Source of the DNA: Symsagittifera roscoffensis
Taxonomy: Eukaryota; Xenacoelomorpha; Acoela; Convolutidae
Direction of reading: 5' to 3'
DNA: 64,000 bases
NCBI RefSeq assembly: GCF_963678635.1
Contig: NC_087070.1
Coordinates: 20,197,461 to 20,261,460, forward strand
The notes under the pieces are model-generated. The model was not told where the DNA came from and did not search any database. It saw only the letters and a program-made list of their open reading frames with translations. The position numbers and the translations under genes were made by a program. This document shows, one piece after another, positions 22,667-31,674 of the stretch. Positions within the stretch are counted from its first letter, which is position 1. Each line of letters starts with the position of its first letter.

Positions 22667-23635
22667 ATGATAAATTTGTCAAATTTTGAAATAAGAAAAA
22701 TGAAGTTAGAGGGAACTTGGTGTACTGAAGATATTGATAATGAACATTTAAAATTAAGAGTGTTTTCAACCGCAGAAAAAACTCATTTTTCAAATTTAGT
22801 AATGAACGCTACGTCGTCTTCCTCGAAAGGGCAAAGGAAATTTCAAAGAAAGAATACGAGTTAATTTTCAAAGAACAATTTTATTTGAGTGAGCTTCAAC
22901 AAATCTCTTGGTGCATTTCTACAAAACAACAGTATGGTACTGTGAGCGATTTGAATTTTGCTGATTATGAAAACGTATTCGACTATTCGTTTGATTTTAC
23001 CTCAAAAAGGGTTGATAAAGACTTGGAGAGAAAAATCCGTCTATGTTTCAACAAGCTATCAAAATACAAAAAACTTCCGGTGGTTTATTTAATTATTTAC
23101 CACCGTTATCTTAATGAGACTAAATGGTATTTGCAAGGTCACTTTTATTTCCACTGGCTTGAAATTCAGCAGGTTGGAGAGGTGTGGGAAAAAATAAACA
23201 ATGAAATTGCAAAAAAGCAGAGTAACTCCTATTGATTTGAAAATAATTCACGAAATTTATACGTCTTTGAAACAAACTTATCCTGATAATTCTAACCGAC
23301 GCAACTAATTTCTAGCTGCATGTTCTCTGTTTTTTGTTAGTTCTGATAACCTTAACTACGACATTTTAATTAAGTTGAGACCTTATGGTGGCTTGATTGG
23401 TATGGATAACTCTTCCTTGGACAAATACTTGAAAAATTCCAAAATTTTACGATTGCACGCTATTTTGCACGATGCGGCTGGATTTATACACGAGTTTTAT
23501 CAACAGGGTCCCACGTACTGTTACATGTTGCCCTGGAACTGTAACAACAGCTTATTGGGACATTTGAGTGGAATAGCGTTCTGCCTTTTCATTAAGTTGA
23601 AAAAACCAGAAGTTTATCATTTACTAGAATGCTAG
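22667..23635 (+). pseudogene. Polinton gene A, unknown function, decayed
   Basis: A single coding sequence broken into three pieces: 22667-about 22800, about 22805-23235 and about 23225-23635. There are frameshifts near 22800 and 23225 and an in-frame TAA near 23308. Visible blocks include CTEDIDNEHLKLRVF, YLIIYHRYLNETKWYLQGH, PTYCYMLPWN and LLGHLSGIAFC. The HDAAGF...GPxYCY...LxGHLSG pattern reads like a conserved globular domain, but I do not recognise the family. The last bases overlap the ATG of gene B (23629). It opens the putative late transcription unit. Confidence 0.5.
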
Positions 23636-24197
23636 GCGAGAGATCAGTTGTGCTTGACGTGGAAGGCTTTCGTTACAAGAAAAACGCCTATGTGGTTAAA
23701 GAATTAGCAATAACAACTTCAGACTACAGCGATCGACTCATTTTCCTACCTCCAGTGAATTCAATATACTACCAAAGCTTGAACAAAAAGCTTACAACTG
23801 GTTAACAAATTATTTACACGGTCTCCATTGAGAAAACGGTGATTATCTTTATACAAACTTGAATCAAATACTTCAGAGTTTTGTGCTGAGAAATCCCGGT
23901 GCCGTTTTTTACGCTAAAGGAAAAGAAAAGACAGAATTTTTGGCGAAGTACTTGGACCGAAAGATTGAAAACCTAGATGATTTGGGCTGTCTTTGGGTTG
24001 AAAACTTATATTTTAAAAATTATCCAAGTTGCAATAAACATATTCCACACTACAACTCCAGGAATCATTGTGCCCTGAAGAAAACCAAGGTTTTTTATGA
24101 TTGGTTGAAAAATGAACAACAGCGAGAGATCAGCGAAAGTGGAGACATACCTATCACCAAATTCAATGTTTTGTGCGTGGATGACTCCAGAGGGTGA
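23629..24197 (+). pseudogene. Polinton gene B, D-x-E motif protein, possibly exonuclease-like, decayed
   Basis: The start ATG at 23629 overlaps the stop of gene A. The N-terminus reads VVLDVEGFRYKKNAYVVKEL, then LIFLPPVN, then NQILQSFVLR, AVFYAKGKEKTEFL, and a C-terminal PSCNKH...HCALKKTKVFYDWL. The D-x-E near the start plus a late HCAL motif recall DEDD (DnaQ-like) exonucleases, but the expected last Asp is Lys, so catalysis is doubtful; this is inference. Damage is a frameshift near 23797 and an in-frame TGA near 23830, in a context suggesting a former Trp. The downstream gene C start overlaps its end. Confidence 0.5.
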
Positions 24198-24675
24198 TAT
24201 TAAATTTTCATTAACGAGAATAGAGCGTATTGATTGCAGTGGCCAAATTGTTCAGAAGAAGGAGCAAATAACAATTTCCGAAGAAGAGTTGTCTACGTTG
24301 AAGAGGTTTTTTCCAGTTATTGATCAATTTGTATACTTCCAGAGATTCAAGTTTATCAGACAGTTGGCCAGCAAGCGAGGAGTATATCTTCCAGAACTAG
24401 TCTTAGTACCCAAACGTCAGCCAGGAGTTCAGATGGATCTAAACAGCAGTGAATTGCCAGATGAGATTAAGACGATTGTGAAAGAGGATACTGTGAAGAA
24501 AATAATGTACTACGAAAAAACTGCAAATATCCCAGCAAACTTTGTTCTAGAAATGCATGATATAAATGATAGAGATTTCACACGTTATGAAATTTTGTAC
24601 TGTTCTCAAAACTTATTTAATTTTTTACAAGCTTCATTCACAGAGAGAAAAAGTCTAACACAGTCTGTAAAATAA
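24166..24675 (+). CDS. Polinton gene C, hypothetical protein
   Basis: Intact ORF in its own frame. Candidate starts are 24112, 24166 and 24181; 24166 gives MFCAWMTPEGD and a short overlap with gene B. Ends after 187 residues when counted from 24112. Contains a charged middle (EEELSTLKRFFP), VLVPKRQPGVQ and a C-terminal helix-rich part. No domain recognised and no membrane segment seen. Position between gene B and the membrane protein suggests membership of the same transcription unit. Confidence 0.6.
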   Translation: MFCAWMTPEGDIKFSLTRIERIDCSGQIVQKKEQITISEEELSTLKRFFPVIDQFVYFQRFKFIRQLASKRGVYLPELVLVPKRQPGVQMDLNSSELPDEIKTIVKEDTVKKIMYYEKTANIPANFVLEMHDINDRDFTRYEILYCSQNLFNFLQASFTERKSLTQSVK

Positions 24676-24687
24676 ATAGTTTCTCAA

Positions 24688-24972
24688 ATGTCAGAAGCAA
24701 CAACAGCAGTAGATGAACCTGACGCAACATTAGTAACAGAGTTTGTTTATAACGAGACAAACAGTGAAAAAAAATTATGGAAATTTTGTAACAATGTAAC
24801 TTTGCCAAGGTCTGAAGTAGTTTTTGTTGCGCAAATGGTAGTAATTCTAATTTTACTAACTTTCTGCTTTCTCAAACTTTTTTTCACTAAATTAAGTTGC
24901 GAAGAAACGTCAGTTTGGTTCTCGATTTTATCAGGCTTGGTTAGTTATGTACTACCAAACCCAAGAATATGA
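24688..24972 (+). CDS. Small membrane protein upstream of the ATPase
   Basis: 94 residues. The N-terminal 40 are acidic. A strong membrane helix follows at about residues 45-68 (VVFVAQMVVILILLTFCFLKLFF), then a second hydrophobic stretch ending SYVLPNPRI. Metazoan Polintons commonly encode a small protein with a helix and a C-terminal (G/S)Y-LP-P motif next to the packaging ATPase; this assignment is from memory of the family. The stop overlaps the ATPase ATG (ATGA overlap near 24969), which suggests coupled expression. The role is unknown, possibly in the virion membrane or assembly. Confidence 0.65.
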   Translation: MSEATTAVDEPDATLVTEFVYNETNSEKKLWKFCNNVTLPRSEVVFVAQMVVILILLTFCFLKLFFTKLSCEETSVWFSILSGLVSYVLPNPRI

Positions 24973-25670
24973 ATAAAGTGATTGATACTTCGACAAGAAT
25001 TTTTATGGCGATAGTGGGACCTTCAGGATCCGGGAAAACTGAGTTAATTTTGGAACTTCTGATGGGAAATACTTTTTACCCTAAATTTGGAACCGTTCTA
25101 TATCTTTACAAAGAGATGCAACCTGCATTCTCTGAAAAAGTGTCTTCTCGCGAAGTGAATGTGGAGTTCATGAAATTCGACGGATTCGAATCTGTGAGAA
25201 AATTAGAAAATGTTCTTCTAGTTTTCGATGATTCATGTGAAGACATCTATAATGACAAGGAATTTGATAGGTTAGCGACAGCGGGTAGACATAGAGGGAT
25301 AGATGTAATAAATGTTAAGCATAACTTGTTTCAACAAAGTCGATGGTCGCGTACGATTGATTTGAACACTTCACACATCATTCTGTTCAAATCGCCTCGC
25401 GACATTCAGCAACTAGATCTTTTAGGAAGACAATTGAATGTATCAAAATTTTTGAGAAACTGTTACGAATTAGCTACCAGAGACTCTTTTGGACATCTTC
25501 TAATCGACTTGGACCCCCGTACATCAGATTGTTTGAGATATTGTTCAAATATCACACCACCTGGGCCAACAGTTTTTTATTTACCCTTATCTGAAGCAGA
25601 AACTACTCCAATCACAAATGAAAAAGAAAAACTTATCTATTTTGCGGCATATGGTACAACTGAAACCTGA
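24969..25670 (+). CDS. Polinton packaging ATPase (FtsK/HerA, A32-like)
   Basis: Intact, 233 residues. Walker A GPSGSGKT lies at residues 17-24 and Walker B VLLVFDD at 83-89, followed by an arginine-rich AGRHRGIDVINVKHN segment and the FKSPRD motif typical of A32-type genome-packaging ATPases. The length fits the family. By homology it would pump the element's DNA into capsids using ATP. It overlaps the preceding membrane-protein gene by 4 nt and the next small gene by about 50 nt. Confidence 0.9.
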   Translation: MNKVIDTSTRIFMAIVGPSGSGKTELILELLMGNTFYPKFGTVLYLYKEMQPAFSEKVSSREVNVEFMKFDGFESVRKLENVLLVFDDSCEDIYNDKEFDRLATAGRHRGIDVINVKHNLFQQSRWSRTIDLNTSHIILFKSPRDIQQLDLLGRQLNVSKFLRNCYELATRDSFGHLLIDLDPRTSDCLRYCSNITPPGPTVFYLPLSEAETTPITNEKEKLIYFAAYGTTET

Positions 25671-25923
25671 CCAGCTAAGAAGATTAATTAGAAAAACTTC
25701 AAATCGTGAGATCATAACACTTATTTGTGAATGTTTGCTCAATGTAGTCAATGGAAACGTACCCGTTAAAATCGCAAACATCGAACAATTCGAGACAGCA
25801 TACAAATACTTTATAACTCCAAAAACCAGTGTTGTCAAAAAACGTGCGATTATTTTGAGTAAAGAAGGCTTCCATTTAGTTCGACAAATACTTTATTTTT
25901 GTTACAAGTACCTCACAACTTAA
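25618..25923 (+). CDS. Small conserved Polinton accessory protein
   Basis: 101 residues from ATG 25618, or 90 from ATG 25651. The stretch IITLICECLLNVVNGNVPVKI, then a variable loop and basic tail, matches in layout the small protein found after the ATPase in many Polintons (helix, NVLKGNVPL-like turn, basic tail). The copy is diverged and the usual Lys-rich end is reduced. Function is unknown. Its stop overlaps the next ATG (TAATG at 25921-25925). Confidence 0.55.
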   Translation: MKKKNLSILRHMVQLKPDQLRRLIRKTSNREIITLICECLLNVVNGNVPVKIANIEQFETAYKYFITPKTSVVKKRAIILSKEGFHLVRQILYFCYKYLTT

Positions 25924-26445
25924 TGATGACTGCTGAAGAATTCATTCTAATTCCGACACACTTATATGTTAAAGAGCAGCCACATGCTGCACGTGTTCTT
26001 CATGATAATAATATTAAACATAAAAATGCTCAACTGTCCTATCTTAACCGGCTTAGACCCCAATTACCTCCACAAACTAGTAAGACTACTGCAACGAAGG
26101 AAACATTTACGGATAATGTTGAGCCCCAACAAGAACAGCTTAAACTGTTAACGGACGATGAAGAAGTACCGGTCGAACGTGTTAAAGACGAAATACTAGA
26201 AGAGAAACACAATAGACAGACCGAAAGCATTTTAGGACAGTTACAAGTTTTAAGAAGACAAAAAATTTGTTAGAGCAAAAACCGTACTTGAAATCATAGA
26301 AAATTCAGAAAGAGTAACCATAAACCGTGACAATGAGGTGATATATGTAGATAAAGTACCAACAGGACTTAAAGCTGCAGTTTTTTATACGACATACAAC
26401 AACCAACGAAAAAATTACACAATCCGGCGTTCATTAACATTTTAA
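25923..26445 (+). pseudogene. Polinton accessory protein (two-part), one frameshift
   Basis: The first part starts at ATG 25923 (MMTAEEFILIPTHLYV), runs through a charged linker and stops at 26271-26273. A second part continues in another frame from an A-rich run near 26260 to the TAA at 26443 (VLEIIENSERVTINR, EVIYVDKVPTG, FYTTYNNQRKN). A coiled N-terminal half plus a compact C-terminal domain is the layout I recall for the protein between the small gene and the integrase in metazoan Polintons. Its function is unknown. The A run suggests either a recent indel or a base-calling error. Confidence 0.5.
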
Positions 26446-26484
26446 CTGCTCTCAACTTGAGTGAAAACCTGGTAATAAATCGAA

Positions 26485-27705
26485 ATGCCAAACACGCGGA
26501 TCAGTCAGCGTCTTTTAACGCTCAAGAGAAACGAGAACCCGGACCCTCAAGAAGCCGCTCAACATCGCCCACTTGGCAGGAAAAAAGTAGTGCAAACCTT
26601 AAGAGAAGTAAAAAACACAAACGAAAAAGTCTCAGCGGTAATAGAAAATCCCGAAACCAAAAACGTGAAAAAGAGTCAGAAGAAGGCTCTGACTCATACG
26701 GAACGCCCCATAACGATTCAGATTCTCCAACGTCAGAAAAGACGAAGGCGCAAACAAAACAATGGGAAAATTACCAAGATTGAAGAAAAATTGTTGAAAA
26801 CTAAATACAGTGACAAAGGTTCCGCGTTATTTGGTAGTGTGAACAACTTGATAAAAGCAAGCAATTTGTCGCGAAAGAAAGTTAAACATTTCCTTCATAC
26901 TGAACCTTCTTACACAAAATATCGAACTGTGATCCGAAAAACGCCGCGACTCAAGGTCATAGTTTACGATATCGACGAAATCTGGTCATTAGATCTGGCC
27001 TTTGTTGATAAACTTGCCCAGTACAACCATGATGTTAAGTATCTGCTTGTTGCAGTTGACTGCATGTCCCGCTATCTCAGAGTGCAACCCGTGAAATCAA
27101 AGTATGCTACTACAACAGCAGAAGCGTTCAAACTAATGATAACGACAAAACAACAGGAAAAAGTATGGGTGGACAAGGGCACAGAGTTTAAAGGGTCCTT
27201 CGAAGCATTATGTAAAAAGAAAGGCATAAACAAATATAGCACAGAGAGCGAGAAAAAGTCCGCATTCGCTGAGAGAAATATCCGTTCCTTGAAAAATCTT
27301 ATTTATAAGTACTTGGAGGATAAATGGACTTACTCATACATTGACAAATTGCAAGATTTTGTCAATGCAATTAATTCGAGAACAAATCGTGTCACAAATC
27401 TTGCACCAAATAAAGTAACTAAAAAAGATGTTCCTCGCTTGATTTCATTAAGAGCAGAACAGTCTTTGAAATTAGTTCGACGTCCAAAGCTTTATGTTGG
27501 TGATTATGTTAGACTTGCCAAAGTAGACATACGTTTTCGCAAGGGTTACAAACAATCGTTCACCGATGAAGTGTTTGAAGTTTTTGACATACCAACACAA
27601 AATCCCCCAACATACAATTTGATTGATTCTAACAGAGAACCGATTGAGGGAAAATTTTACGAGTCTGAACTAATTCGCGTTCTGGAGAAGGACAATCATG
27701 ACTGA
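26485..27705 (+). CDS. Polinton retroviral-type DDE integrase
   Basis: Intact, 406 residues. The N-terminal 95 are basic and low in complexity. Residues 96-150 form the helical segment preceding the core (LFGSVNNLIKASNLSRKKVK). The rve core has D170 (WSLDLAF), D230 (WVDKGTEF) and E263 (AFAERNIRSLK), close to the D-D-35-E spacing. The C-terminal part has an SH3-like fold signature (YVGDYVRL ... FTDEVFEV ... YNLID). It inserts the element with a 6-bp stagger, consistent with the observed GATGAA duplication. The stop overlaps the penton ATG. Confidence 0.92.
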   Translation: MPNTRISQRLLTLKRNENPDPQEAAQHRPLGRKKVVQTLREVKNTNEKVSAVIENPETKNVKKSQKKALTHTERPITIQILQRQKRRRRKQNNGKITKIEEKLLKTKYSDKGSALFGSVNNLIKASNLSRKKVKHFLHTEPSYTKYRTVIRKTPRLKVIVYDIDEIWSLDLAFVDKLAQYNHDVKYLLVAVDCMSRYLRVQPVKSKYATTTAEAFKLMITTKQQEKVWVDKGTEFKGSFEALCKKKGINKYSTESEKKSAFAERNIRSLKNLIYKYLEDKWTYSYIDKLQDFVNAINSRTNRVTNLAPNKVTKKDVPRLISLRAEQSLKLVRRPKLYVGDYVRLAKVDIRFRKGYKQSFTDEVFEVFDIPTQNPPTYNLIDSNREPIEGKFYESELIRVLEKDNHD

Positions 27706-28582
27706 GGGCACTTCCAACAGCCTTTTCACCCATAATGTTCCCCCTACCTTCACAATTACCCTAGTTTCATCTGCATCAATGAACGTTTTTAAAGATAACA
27801 CTCAGGCCAACTTCAAAAATCTCCTGAGTGAAGAAATAAATTTGCAAGGTGAATGGAGAGTAGCAGTTACAGAAATTACCTTCCCTACTCAGATAAACAA
27901 CGTAACTGACAACAACATTGTGTACTACAAAAAAGATCGGGTTATAGCAAGCATGAAAGTTGAGAAAGACAAGATCTCCAGACCTTACCTTGGAGAAACA
28001 GCAAAAATAACAAAAGGAAAATATACGAGCATTGATCAAATACTGGACGAGATTCGTCGAAAGACAGAATTAGAGAAATTGGATTACGTAATAGATCCAA
28101 TAACCAAACATCTTTCCTTATGGCTGCATTATTGGGAAGGTATAACTTTTTCAAGCCAGCAAATTCCTAGTCTACTTGGATTCAAAGGCGTCAGAGATGG
28201 AACTGGTTATCATATAGGTTACAAACAAGGAAGCACGAAACATAGCACATTCTCTACCCAAGATCTTATTGCTGACTATCCCGTTGATGTATGCGCTGGT
28301 ACTCAGCTTATGTTTATTTATCTGGACATAATTCATTATCAAACAGTCGGAGACACAAAAGCACGAGTCATTGATACAAATCGTCGAGTGATAAACGGTT
28401 ACGCATGTACAATTGAACCGAATCATCGTAAAGTGTTTAGTAATTTGGATTTTAAAAAACTTTTGGTCAATAATATTTCCAATATTTCTGTGAACTTGCG
28501 CACAGAAACTGGAGGACTTGTTCCTTTCGCTGGAGGGGGAAAAGTTGTTCTGACTTTGAAATTTCAAAAGTTTAGCAATTGA
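27698..28582 (+). CDS. Minor capsid protein (penton-like)
   Basis: Intact, 294 residues. The N-terminal pattern FTITLVSSASMNVFKDNT followed by LQGEWRVAVTEITFPTQ is characteristic of Polinton minor capsid/penton proteins. The rest is beta-rich (VVLTLKFQKF at the end), compatible with a jelly-roll. Starts 8 nt before the integrase stop, in another frame. By homology it fills capsid vertices in a double-jelly-roll virion. Confidence 0.75.
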   Translation: MTEGTSNSLFTHNVPPTFTITLVSSASMNVFKDNTQANFKNLLSEEINLQGEWRVAVTEITFPTQINNVTDNNIVYYKKDRVIASMKVEKDKISRPYLGETAKITKGKYTSIDQILDEIRRKTELEKLDYVIDPITKHLSLWLHYWEGITFSSQQIPSLLGFKGVRDGTGYHIGYKQGSTKHSTFSTQDLIADYPVDVCAGTQLMFIYLDIIHYQTVGDTKARVIDTNRRVINGYACTIEPNHRKVFSNLDFKKLLVNNISNISVNLRTETGGLVPFAGGGKVVLTLKFQKFSN

Positions 28583-28587
28583 TCAAA

Positions 28588-28995
28588 ATGGATTCATATT
28601 ACCACAACCAAGCAAACCTACCACATTTCTCGGGGCATTATAGACAACGAGGCAGTGGCTTCGGTGCATTAGCCTTGGGAATAGGAAGAGTCGCACTTCC
28701 ACTGGCTCGAAAATTTGTGATACCCGCGGCTAAAAAAATCGGAAAAGAACTACTTCTTCAGGCAGCTCCAGAACTGATAGAAGTTGTAACAAAAAGAAAA
28801 AGTCCTAAGCAGGCACTCAAAAGCACCGTTAGAAAAACAATCAAAAAGCAAGTAGGAGGAGGAAGTAGATCTCGGAAAAGTCATCCGAAAAGAACGACGG
28901 CGTTTAAACGAAAAACGAGACGCGTCATTCCCAGAAAACGAACTGCACAGAGAAGTCGCTCCGATTTCTTTACAAGGGTTAAAAATGATTTCTAA
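28588..28995 (+). CDS. Basic virion core-like protein
   Basis: About 135 residues from ATG 28588. A Gly-rich N-terminus (QRGSGFGALALGIGRVALPL) leads into an amphipathic/hydrophobic helix (LARKFVIPAAKKIGKELLLQ), and the C-terminal 60 residues are highly Arg/Lys-rich (KRTTAFKRKTRRVIPRKR). This layout resembles the adenovirus-type membrane-active or DNA-condensing core proteins noted in Polintons and adintoviruses. DNA condensation or membrane disruption is inference. Overlaps the major capsid start by 11 nt. Confidence 0.65.
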   Translation: MDSYYHNQANLPHFSGHYRQRGSGFGALALGIGRVALPLARKFVIPAAKKIGKELLLQAAPELIEVVTKRKSPKQALKSTVRKTIKKQVGGGSRSRKSHPKRTTAFKRKTRRVIPRKRTAQRSRSDFFTRVKNDF

Positions 28996-30301
28996 TTTAA
29001 TCCCGAGTGAAGCAACTCACAGCTCCTTGGACTTATTTGAGAAACCGCCTTTACTTGTCACTTTTGAAAATGCATTCACCCAAAAAATTGGACCTTCCTA
29101 CTCTCCTGATGGTCCTATGCTCGAGTTTGAAGTACTCGGCGACAGAAATAATTTCATCGATCTTCAACGTACTCGTTTGGAAACAGTTGCACGAATTGTT
29201 CGAAGCAATGGAAACGTGCTTCGAACGCATGCTACAGAGGCGGCAAACAGAGATACGCCGTATTTTGTTAACAATCCTTTATCTTCATTATTTTCTGAGT
29301 GTACACTGTCTCTCAATGGTGAAAAAATATCAACTACCAATGCTAATTTTGCCCATAAAAGCTTTATTGAGACCGAGTTTTCATACGGTAATAATGCCAA
29401 GAAAACATGGTTGGCTTGTCAAGGTTATTATTATGAAGAAAATCCATCAGCCATTGACGGTGCTGGAAGGAGAGCTGATGATGTTACGGAGCGTAAAGGT
29501 CTCGTTGCGGCCTCGAACGAGCTGTAGCTATTTGGTAAAATTGCTTGCGACTTTTTGTCGTGTGACAAGCATCTACATAGCGGTGTGACAATAAAATTGT
29601 CTCTTAGACGTTCTCCTAATGATTTTGTTGTCATATCTGAAGATGCAGCTAAACACTACAAGGTCCAAATAATCGAAGCTAACCTAAATGTCAGAAAGAT
29701 GACTGTGACTGACTATGTTCTCTCATCAATAGAAAAAACTTTGTTGAAGAACCCCGCAATTTACAATTACATCGAAGTAGTACCAAAAACGTTTCTCGCA
29801 ACTGCAGGAGTACAAAGCTGGCGACAAGAGGATGTTTTTGCAAAAGAACCTGTTCGAAGAATGATAGTAGCAATGAGCATAAACGAAGTATATTTTGGTA
29901 CTAATAGAACAAACCCTTTTCATTACCAGAAATTTGGGTTGAATGAGATCATTGTGTACAGAAACGGTCTACCCATTGCCGGAACTCCCATCTCAACATC
30001 AGACAATAAAAGAATTGATTACAATACGCTTGAGGCTCTTGATTTTGTTTTAAACACTAGTCATGGAATCAGTCTCGCTAATTATGATAATCATTATATT
30101 ATGGCTTTTGATCTCACGTCTACTCAGGAGGCTTCACACAATTTTATTCATCCTGAATTGACCAATTGCACTATTTTGCTCGAACTCAAGTTTGACGCAG
30201 GTCTCGGTAATAACGTCGAGTTATTGTTTATGGGAGAGCGTGCATCAACAGTTTATGTGCGTTCAGATAGAAAAATTACCAAAAACACTCTTATGACCTA
30301 A
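28985..30301 (+). pseudogene. Major capsid protein (double jelly-roll), interrupted by one TAG
   Basis: A 180-codon first part and a 248-codon second part lie in the same frame, separated by a single TAG at 29525-29527. No other disruption was seen. Family-like blocks are FLEVLGDRNNFIDL-type at the start (EFEVLGDRNNFIDL), PYFVNNPLSSLFSECTLSLNG, TWLACQGYYYEENP and, in the second part, RRMIVAMSINEVYFG, NPFHYQKFGL, and a C-terminal LLELKFDAGL. Polinton major capsid proteins use these motifs in two jelly-rolls and form the capsid shell. With a 13-codon bridge the total is about 438 codons, plausible for the family. The stop may be a nonsense mutation or an assembly error. Confidence 0.85.
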
Positions 30302-30308
30302 GATAGAC

Positions 30309-30746
30309 ATGGATAATATTCAACTAGTAGAAATTATTAACCGTTGTAAACATTTGAAATATCGCTTTAGAGGTGTTTTTCCGGCAGATTTGCCATGCTC
30401 TTCAGTACTGAAAAACGATAATAAGTTCATGATTATGAATGCCTCACCATCGGATCAACCTGGAACCCACTGGTTGCTTTTTGCTCAAGCTGGAGGACAG
30501 ATATTCTTCGCAGATCCTCTAGGTAAACGATTATGTGATTATCCCCTCGTGTACAAGAATATGCGACGTACAATTCACGAGGGAAATCAACTACTGTTGA
30601 AAAAACCAATACAATCAGCTGATTCAGTGTTATGCGGACTTTATTGTATTTATGTTGCTCATGTTATAATTGCAAACAAATTTCCAATAGGTTTCAAACT
30701 TAATGATCATGATTTGATAAGATTTGCCAAACATATGTTATTCTAA
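30309..30746 (+). CDS. Adenain-like cysteine protease (C5/Ulp1 fold)
   Basis: Intact, 145 residues. The catalytic set is visible: H54 in GTHWLL, D69 in FFADPLG, Q102 in PIQS and C109 in VLCGLYC. Order and spacing match the adenovirus-type maturation protease of Polintons. By homology it cleaves capsid precursors during virion maturation. The gene begins 7 nt after the capsid stop and closes the plus-strand morphogenesis cluster. AATAAA occurs downstream at about 30998. Confidence 0.88.
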   Translation: MDNIQLVEIINRCKHLKYRFRGVFPADLPCSSVLKNDNKFMIMNASPSDQPGTHWLLFAQAGGQIFFADPLGKRLCDYPLVYKNMRRTIHEGNQLLLKKPIQSADSVLCGLYCIYVAHVIIANKFPIGFKLNDHDLIRFAKHMLF

Positions 30747-30854
30747 ATTAATTTATTGATGTTTTGTAAAATTTATAAATTCGTTTTTTTTTTCAATTCA
30801 TTCTTATTAACAACATAGTTTTTTTTTTCTGCAAGTTTATGTGAACCGCGAAAA

Positions 30855-30959
30855 GTTTCATATCAAGTCCTTCGAAATATTAAGGCATGGCCGTTTGGTT
30901 TAAGGGGCAATAGCTAACCCGGCGTTGCTCGTCGCTACGCTCCTCGGGAACGCCTCCCG
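30855..30959 (+). repeat. 105-bp internal inverted repeat, left copy
   Basis: Reverse-complement match to 34407-34511 with one mismatch seen. It begins TTTCATATCA and ends GCCTCCCG. It is markedly GC-richer than its surroundings and has a partly self-complementary core (GGCGTTGCTCGTCGCTACGC, then AACGCC). Lies in the convergent gap between the protease and the minus-strand HUH-like gene. Confidence 0.9.
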
Positions 30960-31010
30960 CATGTGTAGTAACATTTTTTTTTGATATACAAGAGCGAAAT
31001 AAAGCAATAT

Positions 31011-31637
31011 TTAAAACTTGAATTTCTTCTCCATGATAAATTTCACAAACAAAGTGTTTGAATCAATTTCCATACAACCATACCCACTTAAAATTATGTC
31101 AATTATTTTAGAAAACTCAGCAGCGTTTTCACCATTCAAAATATTAGTAAAGCGTTCAATTGTTACGTTAGTAATCAGGTCAGTTTGAGTTTGAACAGAT
31201 TTAGTCTGCGAGCCGAAGCAAACTTGAGGCAATCGTCTCCGAACTGGAACACCACTAACATCTAAGTTGTTGATGGAGTTATAATTCGCAGCTATTTTCA
31301 GTTTTTCCATCAGAGGGCCAGACAATTCATAGTTGGAGCAACCCAAAATTAAATATTTGAATGTAGAGAGAAGACAAGGAACAACGAAGGCTTTTGAAGT
31401 CATCTTGTTAAGTAAATCGGTAGACTCTTTCGTGAATTCAACCAGCACATGATAATGTTTTTGGTTGTCAATCGAATGATTGCAAAAATCTAATTTATTC
31501 GAATGGGAGGATACCGCAAAATTTGCTTTTGAAGCGAAGCCTGAAAAGTTGGGTTCATGATTCGGGATGAAAAATTTGTAATTTTTACGGAACTGTTTGA
31601 AATAATCAGGGGATTGCTCATACATTGCTTCAACCAT
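31011..31637 (-). CDS. Hypothetical protein with HUH-like motif
   Basis: Intact minus-strand ORF, 208 residues. KHYHVLVEF (His61, His63) resembles the metal-binding HUH motif II of rolling-circle Rep proteins. Downstream are FKYLILGCSNYEL and a basic VRRRLPQ. A conventional catalytic Tyr motif (YxxK) is not evident, so nuclease activity is unproven. The C-terminal 70 residues are Asn/Ile-rich and featureless. Transcribed away from the PC4-like gene start and converging with the protease gene. It could instead be a DNA-binding early protein with a chance H-x-H. Confidence 0.5.
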   Translation of the reverse strand: MVEAMYEQSPDYFKQFRKNYKFFIPNHEPNFSGFASKANFAVSSHSNKLDFCNHSIDNQKHYHVLVEFTKESTDLLNKMTSKAFVVPCLLSTFKYLILGCSNYELSGPLMEKLKIAANYNSINNLDVSGVPVRRRLPQVCFGSQTKSVQTQTDLITNVTIERFTNILNGENAAEFSKIIDIILSGYGCMEIDSNTLFVKFIMEKKFKF

Positions 31638-31674
31638 TGCTTTGAAGTTTCAATAGAATAACGAGTTGATAATG

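Noticed and set aside
28172-28567. 131-codon minus-strand ORF
   Set aside because: Antisense shadow of the penton gene. The plus frame has family motifs.
29007-29588. 193-codon plus-strand ORF overlapping the capsid gene
   Set aside because: Wrong frame; the capsid motifs lie in the other frame.
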